59,098 nt of DNA, taken from positions 111,252 to 170,349 of the forward strand of contig DDWT01000028.1 of assembly GCA_002347365.1 (NCBI GenBank). Direction: 5' to 3'. The notes under the pieces were generated by a model, which searched no databases, had not been told where the DNA came from, and was given only the letters and a program-made list of their open reading frames with translations. This DNA is from Actinobacteria bacterium UBA2279 (GTDB lineage: Bacteria > Actinomycetota > Coriobacteriia > Anaerosomatales > Anaerosomataceae). A program made the translations under genes and the position numbers. The stretch's first letter is position 1, and each line of letters begins with the position of its first letter. Of the stretch, positions 35,739 to 43,562 are shown in pieces.

Positions 35739-36314
35739 ATGAAGGTCGTCGCTTTCAACTGCAGTGCTCGCAAGGACGGGAATACCGCGATCCTGATCGA
35801 GCGCGTGCTCGACGAATTGCGTGCCGAGGGGATTAAGACCGAGCACGTCCAGCTTGCCGGCAAGAAGATCCAGGGATGCACAGCATGCATGAAGTGTGCC
35901 GAGCACAAAGACGGGCTCTGCTACGGTCGCAATGACTTCGGCAACGAGTGCATCGAGAAGATGCATGACGCAGACGGCATCATCATCGGCTCACCCGTGT
36001 ACTTCGCGGACATCACTCCGGAGGCGAAGGCCCTCATCGATCGCGCGGGCTACGTTGCCGGGCACAAGAAGGAGATGCTGTATCGCAAGGTGGGCGCGGG
36101 CGTTATCGCCGTACGTCGCGCGGGTGCCGTGCACGCGCTCGACTCCATCAACCACCTGTTCCTCATACGACAGATGGTGATCGCCGGTTCCACGTACTGG
36201 AACCTCGGTATCGGTCGCGAGAAGGGCGAGGTCGCCGGCGATGCAGAGGGCATGCGAACGATGGAGAACCTCGGGAAGAACATGGCCTGGCTACTGGGCA
36301 AGCTCAACGCCTGA
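35739..36314 (+). CDS. Iron-sulfur flavoprotein (flavodoxin-fold NAD(P)H/FMN reductase family)
   Basis: The 191-residue protein opens with the flavodoxin-fold phosphate loop CSARKDGNTAIL and has GSPVYFADITPEAK, which binds FMN in this family. Between them is CTACMKCAEHKDGLC, the compact cysteine cluster that holds a [4Fe-4S] centre in archaeal-type Isf proteins. It is thus a likely electron carrier or reductase (oxygen/peroxide defence or quinone reduction). A strong AAAGGAGG site precedes ATG 35739. Confidence 0.9.
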   Translation: MKVVAFNCSARKDGNTAILIERVLDELRAEGIKTEHVQLAGKKIQGCTACMKCAEHKDGLCYGRNDFGNECIEKMHDADGIIIGSPVYFADITPEAKALIDRAGYVAGHKKEMLYRKVGAGVIAVRRAGAVHALDSINHLFLIRQMVIAGSTYWNLGIGREKGEVAGDAEGMRTMENLGKNMAWLLGKLNA

Positions 36315-36323
36315 TCCGCGGGA

Positions 36324-36890
36324 TCAGAAGAGCTCGGCGAGGTCGTCCATGACTTCTTGAGCGTGGTCGAGGCTCCAGTCTGCGAGCGACAGGTAGGGCC
36401 TGGGATTGAACACGAATCCCATGTCCGTGACGATCTCGACGATCGCCGGCAGCAGGCCCTCATGGCGCATCATGGCATCGATGAGCGCGCAGTTGACGAT
36501 GGTGTGACCAGATGGCACGGGCGTCACGAAGATCGCATCACTGCCGTCTTGGACGATGAGGTCGAAACAGAAGTTGCCCGCAGTGGTGACGCTGAGCCCC
36601 AGGTCCCGGTCGAGCGGCTTGCTCCAGGCAAGGCGGTCCTTCTCGAGACCTGCGACGCGCGCGAGTGTCTGTTCATCGATCGGCATCGAGCACGGGAACG
36701 TCGGCAGGGAGGCGAGGGCTTCCCGAAGAGTGATGGCTGCGACGAGCGTGCGCTCGGGCGTGGTATCCCGCAGGATGTCCAGCGCGAGGTTCACCTCGAT
36801 GGGTGAAGCCGCGTTCACTATGGTTCGGAACAGCTCGGATTCCTCGGCATATACCGTTCGGAGTCGGCTGACGCTGGGGGTGAGAGTCAT
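36324..36890 (-). CDS. Protein of unknown function
   Basis: The 188-residue protein is soluble, with a helical N-terminal half (FRTIVNAASPIEVNLALDIL) and a strand-rich C-terminal half (FCFDLIVQDGSDAIFVTP, FVFNPRPYLSL). I recognise no family. It converges with the flavoprotein gene, 10 bases apart. ATG 36890 is preferred; TTG one codon upstream lies at a better distance from AGAGGGG and may be the real start. Confidence 0.7.
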   Translation of the reverse strand: MTLTPSVSRLRTVYAEESELFRTIVNAASPIEVNLALDILRDTTPERTLVAAITLREALASLPTFPCSMPIDEQTLARVAGLEKDRLAWSKPLDRDLGLSVTTAGNFCFDLIVQDGSDAIFVTPVPSGHTIVNCALIDAMMRHEGLLPAIVEIVTDMGFVFNPRPYLSLADWSLDHAQEVMDDLAELF

Positions 36891-37000
36891 CAACGCAATA
36901 AGCCCCTCTTGACGGACGTGATGTATTCATCGGCATCACTGCGTCGAATCCCGGTGCGGAATATCACGACAGCGCCGGATATCCGACGAGCGGCTGCGAT

Positions 37001-37648
37001 CTAGCGCGTAGCAGCCACCGCGATGAGGACCACTCCGAGGTAGTAGAGGGGCAGGCCCCACAGTTTGTTCGTGAAGCTATGGCCGATGAACCGGTCGCGC
37101 GCCACCGAGAGGTCTGAGAGGTAGAAGAGCACAGCGCCGAGCGGCGCCAGCGCGAACTCGACGCCGGGCAGTGTTGCGTAGGTGACGGCCGAGATCGCCA
37201 TGAGCGAGACGAGGAGCACATATACGCGAACGGGTATGCGCATCGATCCGGTGTGAGGTTCAAGCCACTTCCAGATGCGGTGTCCGATCGCCATGAAGGC
37301 GATGAACGCAACCGCGCCCACGGCGACCGTCTGTATACCCGGTTCGTCGGTGATCGCCAAGACGAAGTATGCGGTGTAGGCGACGTGGGCGAGTGCGAAA
37401 CAGCCCAGCCCCACAAGGAACGAGCGCTTGAATCGCGGCACGAGCGCGACGTCGCCCACTGCCGAGAGTGCGAGCCCGACGTGCAGGGGATTGAGGGTGA
37501 GTCCATCGGCGAGCGGGGCGAAGGCGATGATCAGAAACCCGATCGACGCCAGCGGTTTAGCCACCCAGCGCAGCGTCACCGACTCGCGGTAGTCCGCGTA
37601 CAGCGTGCCGAGCAGACCGACAGCGGTGATGCCGACGCCGAGCGTCAC
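37001..37648 (-). CDS. YhhN/TMEM86-family membrane protein (lysoplasmalogenase-like)
   Basis: The 215-residue protein has about eight hydrophobic helices and the family features: KPLASIGFLIIAF near the start, LALSAVGDVALV with its buried Asp, FALAHVAYTAYF, and the C-terminal LFYLSDLSVAR and LPLYYLGVVL. TMEM86 members hydrolyse the vinyl-ether bond of lysoplasmalogens. The GTG at 37648 overlaps the upstream stop by four bases, so it is translationally coupled to the phosphodiesterase. Overlapping frames that read through this region are not protein-like. Confidence 0.88.
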   Translation of the reverse strand: MTLGVGITAVGLLGTLYADYRESVTLRWVAKPLASIGFLIIAFAPLADGLTLNPLHVGLALSAVGDVALVPRFKRSFLVGLGCFALAHVAYTAYFVLAITDEPGIQTVAVGAVAFIAFMAIGHRIWKWLEPHTGSMRIPVRVYVLLVSLMAISAVTYATLPGVEFALAPLGAVLFYLSDLSVARDRFIGHSFTNKLWGLPLYYLGVVLIAVAATR

Positions 37649-39342
37649 GAGGTGACCCTGCGTGTCTTCGGGTGGAATCTTCCCACCAGGTAGGTGACCC
37701 CTGTCCCGAGGACGGCCACGGCGCCGAGCGCGGTGAGCTGGATGAGGTCCAGGTCGTACTTGAAGCCCGCGCTCATCTCCGGCAAGCGCCACACGACCGC
37801 CGCGCCCCACATCCGCCAGAAGATCGCGACCTGCAAGACGAGCACCGCCTGGATCAGCAGTGTCGTCATGACGCCCAGTGACAGCCAGCCCGGCAGGTAC
37901 GGGTGGTGCGGAGGTTTGGGTTCTTTGCGGAGCAGCGGGTAGACCACGCCGGCGACGAGGCACGCCACCAACCCGGCGATAACCGCTTCGACCATCCGCA
38001 TGTTGAAGAACGTCTGCACCATGGACTCTTCGTTGAATGCCGACAGCGACCATTTGTAGCCGTGCACAAGGAAGAACAGTCCGTTGTAGACGACGAAGTA
38101 GGCGACGGTACCAACGGTTGCCGAGACGAGAGCACGCCACGAGCGCAACGCGGCCACCATACCGAACGCAAGCAACAGGCCGAGGACGCCGACGAATGCT
38201 GCGAGACGGCCGGAGCGGTCCGCGTCAAGCCGGGCGTTGTCTGCCGCAGCGTACAGCACGCGTACGTCGATCGCGCTCATCGGGGTTCCGATCGTCCCGG
38301 AGGATGGATCGACGATAGCTGCATAGTCCTTGGCGAACAGCCCGGCACGCTTGAGGTCTGCCTGGATCGCGGGTGAATCAGGCTCTTCCAGAAGTGAGGC
38401 AATGGCGATCCCGCGTGCGTGGCCCGGGGTGGACAGCCCCCCGAGTACCGCTACCGTCGGTGCGATGTCCTCGAGGTCGGCCTGGGTCGTGACGTGGGCG
38501 ACGCCCGGTCCGGCGATGACGCAGGAGGTATGGATGACCGGGTCCTCCCATCCGCCGTGGCCACCGGTGGCGATGTGACCGTGGTCCGGCGTGATACAGA
38601 ACACGGTCTCGCCGTCGTCCAGACCGGTCACGAGCCGGTCCAGGTCGTCGTTCACCCTGGCTACCATCTCGGTGTATTCCGGTGCTGAGGCGCCGAATGC
38701 ATGCCCGGCCTCGTCGATGTCGGGGAAGTGCACGATCACCAGACTCGCTCCGCCGAGCTCGGCATCCAACCGCAGCGCATCGTCGACGATGCCCGCGCTC
38801 ATATAGGAGTCAGAGACCCAATCGGTGAACGCTGAGGCGTCGGCGTCTGAGGCTCCGTAGAGCATGTCGAGATCGGTCGGCCCGGCGACCATGGTCGAGC
38901 GACCCTCGGCGATAGCCACGTCCAGCAGCGTTTCCACCTCGACGCGACGCTCGTACCAGTTGGTCGTGACTCCCGAGATCTGCTGGGGCGCCCCCGACAG
39001 GATCGTCGTCCACGTGGGGAAGGAGAGCGATGGCTGCGGCACGGTCAGCGCCACATCGGCACCTCGTGCGCGCAGCGTGTTCATGACGCTCATCGAGCGC
39101 GATGCTTCGTCGGTCAGCCCGTCGATGATGATCAGCACGGTGCGCCGGTCGGCACCGGGATTGTCGACTCGCGTCGTGTCGGGATCGATGTCCACGAAGG
39201 GGCTACGGTAGTCGACGACCTGGTTCCAGGAGTAGCCGGCGAGCTGGTAGGCGCCGTAGGACAGGGCGAGCGACGTCACCAACCCGAGGACGAGCAGTGA
39301 CCATAGGGTGGATGGACGAGGCATTCGTGTGCTCTCGGGCAT
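37645..39342 (-). CDS. Membrane-anchored alkaline-phosphatase-superfamily phosphodiesterase
   Basis: The 565-residue protein has an N-terminal TM (about 12-34), an extracytoplasmic catalytic domain (about 65-310) and about five C-terminal TMs (from about 375). Metal and nucleophile motifs of the type I phosphodiesterase/nucleotide pyrophosphatase family are intact: IIDGL, the Thr in SFPTWTTI, HFPDIDEAGHAFG and TPDHGHI. It resembles in layout enzymes that transfer or hydrolyse phospho-head groups on the outer face. ATG 39342 has GGAAGGA. With the lysoplasmalogenase gene it forms a two-gene unit on lipid head groups (inference). Confidence 0.88.
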   Translation of the reverse strand: MPESTRMPRPSTLWSLLVLGLVTSLALSYGAYQLAGYSWNQVVDYRSPFVDIDPDTTRVDNPGADRRTVLIIIDGLTDEASRSMSVMNTLRARGADVALTVPQPSLSFPTWTTILSGAPQQISGVTTNWYERRVEVETLLDVAIAEGRSTMVAGPTDLDMLYGASDADASAFTDWVSDSYMSAGIVDDALRLDAELGGASLVIVHFPDIDEAGHAFGASAPEYTEMVARVNDDLDRLVTGLDDGETVFCITPDHGHIATGGHGGWEDPVIHTSCVIAGPGVAHVTTQADLEDIAPTVAVLGGLSTPGHARGIAIASLLEEPDSPAIQADLKRAGLFAKDYAAIVDPSSGTIGTPMSAIDVRVLYAAADNARLDADRSGRLAAFVGVLGLLLAFGMVAALRSWRALVSATVGTVAYFVVYNGLFFLVHGYKWSLSAFNEESMVQTFFNMRMVEAVIAGLVACLVAGVVYPLLRKEPKPPHHPYLPGWLSLGVMTTLLIQAVLVLQVAIFWRMWGAAVVWRLPEMSAGFKYDLDLIQLTALGAVAVLGTGVTYLVGRFHPKTRRVTS

Positions 39343-39474
39343 GTGTGGTCCTTCCCCTTGCGGCTACCTTCTCGCAGTGTGCCGTGGCGAGCAGCGGGTG
39401 GCAAGCGTGCAGAGGAACGCGGTAGGTCGCGTCGAATATGGAATCAGTGGCACATGCTTCCAGGGGGGTGGAGG

Positions 39475-40764
39475 ATGCCCGACAGGGTGGATGCTCTGCG
39501 ATCGACGGGGCGCCTGCTCGATGTCGTTGTCGGTTCGATGAGTGACATCGTTTTCGTGCTCGATGCCGAGTGCCGCTACTACGGGATATGGGGCCGGTGG
39601 CTCGCACAGCACGATCTGTCAGCCGAAGACATCATCGGCAAGACGTGTGATGAGGTCTGGGACTCCGATGAGGCCGACTTCTTCCGAGAGGTGAACGAGC
39701 AGACCCTGCGCGGCGAGACCGTCGTTTTCGAGCGGTGGTTCGACATGCCCTGGGGACCGGTCTACTACCAGACTCGTCTCAGCCCCCTGTATGACGGGGA
39801 GACGATCATCGGCATCTGCGGTATTCGCCGGGATCTCACCGACCTCAAGCAAGCCGAGGATACCGTACGGCGCGAGCGTGCCTACGCTCAGCGTGTCATC
39901 GAATCGGCAAACGTCATGGTCATCGGTCTGGATGCCGAGGGTATCGTACGCCTGTTCAACCATGCCGCCGAGGAGGCCACCGGGTACAGCCACGACGAGG
40001 TCATCGGAACGAGCTGGTTTAACGCCATCTGCCCGGCTGACCGGTTCCCGGCGGTTCTCGGGGCGTTCCGGAGTCTGTACGCGCGCTCCGAAGGCGACTC
40101 CCGACAGCACACGTTCCGTCGGTGCTCGGAGTCTCCCATCCTCACCAAGAGCGGAGAAGAGCGGCTCATCTCATGGATGGAGAGCGAGTTGCCCGACGCG
40201 GACCGTCGCGTCGACGTGGTCTGCTTCGGCATAGATGTCACCGAGAGCCGCCAGCACCAGGAGCAGCTCGAGCACCTTGCCACGCACGATCCGCTCACCG
40301 ATCTGCCGAACCGGCGCTCGTTCGAACGAGCGCTCAGTCGTGCGGTTGCCCGTGCGCGCAGAGGCACATCCTCAGCGGTGCTGTTCATCGACGTGGACGA
40401 TTTCAAGCTGTGCAACGACCAGCACGGTCACGCGTTCGGCGACGCTGTCCTGACCGAGATAGCCCGCGTCTTGGAGGGTCGCGTGCGCGAGCCTGACGTT
40501 GTCGCGCGTCTCGGTGGTGACGAATTCGGTGCGCTGCTGGAGGGTGCGACCGTAGACGAGGCGACGGTTGTCGCCGAGCGGATGCGCCTCGACGTGCAGG
40601 AAATGGCAGCGCGGCGGGGAGTCGATCTGGATCTGAGCATCGGCGTGATGGGGCTGGATGCGTCCACCGACTACGAGCACGTGCTGACCGGAGCCGATAC
40701 CGCCATGTACGCGTCGAAGCGGAGTGGCGAAGGCGTCATCGTATATGAGCCGGAGTCAACCTGA
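39475..40764 (+). CDS. PAS-PAS diguanylate cyclase (GGDEF)
   Basis: The 429-residue cytosolic protein has a first PAS domain (about 18-120, with SDIVFVLDAECRYYGIWG), a second PAS (about 130-265, with VMVIGLDAEGIVRLFNHAAEE) and a GGDEF domain (about 280-425) with intact ARLGGDEF. No TM helix is predicted. ATG 39475 is preceded by an AGGGGGGTGG stretch; the longer frame is spurious. It is divergent from the phosphodiesterase. It is the third GGDEF protein of the window and the only one without a clear iron or haem sensor. Confidence 0.93.
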   Translation: MPDRVDALRSTGRLLDVVVGSMSDIVFVLDAECRYYGIWGRWLAQHDLSAEDIIGKTCDEVWDSDEADFFREVNEQTLRGETVVFERWFDMPWGPVYYQTRLSPLYDGETIIGICGIRRDLTDLKQAEDTVRRERAYAQRVIESANVMVIGLDAEGIVRLFNHAAEEATGYSHDEVIGTSWFNAICPADRFPAVLGAFRSLYARSEGDSRQHTFRRCSESPILTKSGEERLISWMESELPDADRRVDVVCFGIDVTESRQHQEQLEHLATHDPLTDLPNRRSFERALSRAVARARRGTSSAVLFIDVDDFKLCNDQHGHAFGDAVLTEIARVLEGRVREPDVVARLGGDEFGALLEGATVDEATVVAERMRLDVQEMAARRGVDLDLSIGVMGLDASTDYEHVLTGADTAMYASKRSGEGVIVYEPEST

Positions 40765-40842
40765 CGCTGCGTGCGACTTCCTGCTACGCTTGGGCGGTAT
40801 CGACGTCTCTACGGAGACGAGATCGATCCCCTAGGAGGTACG

Positions 40843-41709
40843 GTGGCCGTCAAGTTCGTCACAGACAGCACGTCATACCTGTCAGGCGAGATCCGCTCGC
40901 GCTACGATGTCGCGGTGATTCCGCTCAGCGTGAACCTCGACGGTCAGACCTTCGATGACGACGCGTCGGACTACTCGCCCTTCTATCGGGCGCTTGCGGC
41001 ATCCAAGAACTTCCCCACATCGTCGCAACCGTCGGTGAGCTCCTTTGTCGAGGTGTTCTCTCATGCAGCTGGGGAGGGTAACCCTGTCGTGGCCGTGTTC
41101 CTGTCTTCCGAGATGAGCGGAACGTATTCCACCGCACTGCTCGCCCGCGACATGGTTCACAAGCGAATGCCAGATGCGGTCATCGAGATCGTGGACTCGC
41201 GCTCCAACTGCATGGAGCTCGGTTTCGCTTTGCTCGCCGGCATCGAAGCTGCCGAGTCCGGCGCCGGTGTCCCGGAGGTCATCGCCGCGATCGAGGCGCG
41301 CAAGGCTCGCACTCGCTTCTTGTTCGTGCCCGGCACGCTTGAGTATCTTCGGCGGGGCGGTCGTATCGGCGGTGCCTCTGCGCTGCTGGGTTCCTTGCTG
41401 CAGATCCGTCCGATCCTTACGGTTATAGACGGCAAGACCGAGATCTATGCGAAGGTGCGCACTAAGAAGAAGGCGCTGGCAGAGATCGTGGCCGCATTCA
41501 AGGCGGACATCGAGGCCAAGGGCGGACTCGGCGGGGCGATCGTGCACAACATCGACGACATCGAAGAGGGTCAGCTCCTCGCCGACATGGCACGGAGTGT
41601 CGCCGGTTTTGACATCGAGGTCGGGTCCATCGGTCCGGCCATCGGCACCCACGTTGGGCCCGGCACCGCCGGACTGGTTTACTACACCACTGAGGAGATG
41701 TGCAAGTGA
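40843..41709 (+). CDS. DegV-family fatty-acid-binding protein (FakB-like), first copy
   Basis: The 288-residue protein has the DegV start VKFVTDSTSYL, the Ser-rich loop FPTSSQPSVSSF, LSSEMSGTYSTA and DSRSNCMELG, then the LEYLRRGGRIGGASALLGSLLQIRP segment and a C-terminal IGPAIGTHVGPGT. DegV/FakB proteins present fatty acids to the kinase FakA for phospholipid synthesis; FakA is not in the window. An AGGAGG site precedes GTG 40843. It overlaps the second DegV gene by four bases. Confidence 0.92.
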   Translation: MAVKFVTDSTSYLSGEIRSRYDVAVIPLSVNLDGQTFDDDASDYSPFYRALAASKNFPTSSQPSVSSFVEVFSHAAGEGNPVVAVFLSSEMSGTYSTALLARDMVHKRMPDAVIEIVDSRSNCMELGFALLAGIEAAESGAGVPEVIAAIEARKARTRFLFVPGTLEYLRRGGRIGGASALLGSLLQIRPILTVIDGKTEIYAKVRTKKKALAEIVAAFKADIEAKGGLGGAIVHNIDDIEEGQLLADMARSVAGFDIEVGSIGPAIGTHVGPGTAGLVYYTTEEMCK

Positions 41710-42596
41710 CACCCACCGCCGGCAGTGAGCCGCGCGTAGCGCTGCTCACCGATTCTTGCTGTGACCTGCCCGTCGATTTCGTTCTGGAATCCGGGCTCGA
41801 GGTGCTGCACTTCCCCTACGAGATGGACGGGAAGCAGCGTCTCGATGACATGGGAGAGACCCTCTCGCACGCCGACTTCTACGATGAGATGCGCGCAGGT
41901 GCCCAGCCCACCACGGCTCAGATTCCGCGGCCGACGTTCCTCGATGCGTTCCGTACGCATGCCGCTGCGGGCCGTCCTGTCGTCTACCTCGGGTTCTCGT
42001 CCGGCCTATCGAGCACGTTTGATGGTGCGTTCCTGGCGCGTCAGGATGTGCTCGCAGACTTCCCCGATGCGGAGATCCATCTTGTCGACACGCTATCCGC
42101 TTCCTGCGCCGAGGGTCTGATCGTGTACGAAGCGGTGAAGCGGTGGCATGAGGGTTGGACGGCTGCTGATATCGCCGAGTGGACCGAACGCGAGCGCATG
42201 CGGATGAACGGCTTTTTCACCCTCGACCAACTCGAGAGCCTGCGTCGCGGCGGGCGCATCCCGGATGCCGCCGCAGCTGCCGGCGCGATGCTCGACATCA
42301 AGCCGTTCCTGACTCTGGACGCCAATGGCAAACTTGCGCTCAAGCGTGCGATCCGCGGACGCAAGAAGTCGGTGCGCGCGCTTGCGGACATCATGGAGGA
42401 ACGCGGCCAGGACCTGGCGAGCCAGACCATCGGGATCTGTCACGGCGGTTGCCCTGAGGATGCCGAGATGCTGCGCACACTGGTGACCGCGCGGATCGAT
42501 GTGGGCGACGTGCTCATGATGCACACCGGCCCCGTGATCGGCGCTCACACGGGACCGGGCATGCTTGCAGTCGTCTTCTGGGGTGCCGCGCGCTAG
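41706..42596 (+). CDS. DegV-family fatty-acid-binding protein (FakB-like), second copy
   Basis: The 296-residue protein shares the DegV layout with its neighbour (LLTDSCCDLP, FSSGLSSTFDGA, LVDTLSASCAEG, LESLRRGGRIPDAAAAAG, IGAHTGPGM) but differs enough to be an old duplication. The pair probably binds different fatty-acid classes. GTG 41706 overlaps the first gene's stop by four bases and has GAGGAG six bases upstream; ATG 41700 is too close to that site. Its stop overlaps that of arcC on the other strand. Confidence 0.92.
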   Translation: MTPTAGSEPRVALLTDSCCDLPVDFVLESGLEVLHFPYEMDGKQRLDDMGETLSHADFYDEMRAGAQPTTAQIPRPTFLDAFRTHAAAGRPVVYLGFSSGLSSTFDGAFLARQDVLADFPDAEIHLVDTLSASCAEGLIVYEAVKRWHEGWTAADIAEWTERERMRMNGFFTLDQLESLRRGGRIPDAAAAAGAMLDIKPFLTLDANGKLALKRAIRGRKKSVRALADIMEERGQDLASQTIGICHGGCPEDAEMLRTLVTARIDVGDVLMMHTGPVIGAHTGPGMLAVVFWGAAR

Positions 42597-43552
42597 GGCA
42601 CGATCCGCGTTCCGGCTCGACCCGCAAGCGCGTCTTCCAGTGAGTCCACGGCGCAGATGATCGCTTCTCGGCCACAGGTGCGTGCGAAATCGGCGCAGGC
42701 TTCCACCTTCGGCCGGATGCTGCCCTTCGCGAGTTCACCGCTTGCGATCAGCGCGTCGGCCTCATCCACCGTAAGCCGCTCAAGTGAGCGTTGCCGTGGC
42801 GTTCCGTATGCGACGAACACATGCGGCTCCTCCATGAGGATGACCAGCACGCTGGCGTCGATCTCGCGCGCGAGCAAGGCAGAGGCGCGGTCCTTGTCGA
42901 TCACGGCGTCCACGCCCTGGAGCGTGCCGTCCTCGCCTTCGAGCACGGGCACGCCTCCGCCGCCAGCCGCGATCACGATGTCGCCCTCCTCGGCCAGCCG
43001 GCGGATAGTGGGAGCCTCGACGATGCGAAGCGGTTGCGGCGATGCGACGATCCGCCGCCAGCCGCGGTCGCCCTCCTCGGCGAATACCCAGCCCTCCTCG
43101 GCAGTCAGCCGCGCCGCTCCGAAGGCGTCGAAATACGGACCTATCGGCTTGCTGGGTGCGGCGAACGCGGGGTCGCCTGCGTCCACCACGCACTGCGTGA
43201 TGACCGAAAGGACCGCGCGGTCGACACCCGCTGTGCGCAGCCGGTTATGCAGGCTCATCTGCAGCATGAGACCGATACCGCCCTCACTGTCCGCACCGGC
43301 GATGTAGAGCGGCATCGGGGGTACGGTGTCGCGGGCGGCTTCGTTGCGCAGCACGATGTTGCCCACCACCGGCCCGTTGCCGTGTGTCAGCACGAGACGG
43401 TCGCCCGCCGCGGCCAGCACAGCGACATGTCGCATGGAGGCATCGGCGCGCGCGAACTGCGTCGTGATCGTCCCGTCGTCACCACGCCGCAGGATGGCGT
43501 TGCCGCCCAGCGCGATGACGTACATGTCCGACGAGCCGCCCGCATCAGCCAT
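42593..43552 (-). CDS. arcC: Carbamate kinase
   Basis: The enzyme makes ATP from carbamoyl phosphate and ADP in fermentative routes. The 319-residue protein has VIALGGNAIL, THGNGPVVGN, the GIGLMLQMSLHNRL region, VIAAGGGGVPV and GVDAVIDKDRAS, all ArcC signatures. A short extension (residues 1-9) precedes the usual start; ATG 43525 lacks a ribosome-binding site. No arcA (arginine deiminase), arcB or allantoin/oxamate gene accompanies it; instead the COG2403 gene lies 10 bases upstream. The source of carbamoyl phosphate is therefore open. Confidence 0.94.
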   Translation of the reverse strand: MADAGGSSDMYVIALGGNAILRRGDDGTITTQFARADASMRHVAVLAAAGDRLVLTHGNGPVVGNIVLRNEAARDTVPPMPLYIAGADSEGGIGLMLQMSLHNRLRTAGVDRAVLSVITQCVVDAGDPAFAAPSKPIGPYFDAFGAARLTAEEGWVFAEEGDRGWRRIVASPQPLRIVEAPTIRRLAEEGDIVIAAGGGGVPVLEGEDGTLQGVDAVIDKDRASALLAREIDASVLVILMEEPHVFVAYGTPRQRSLERLTVDEADALIASGELAKGSIRPKVEACADFARTCGREAIICAVDSLEDALAGRAGTRIVP

Positions 43553-43562
43553 CGGCGGTCAC

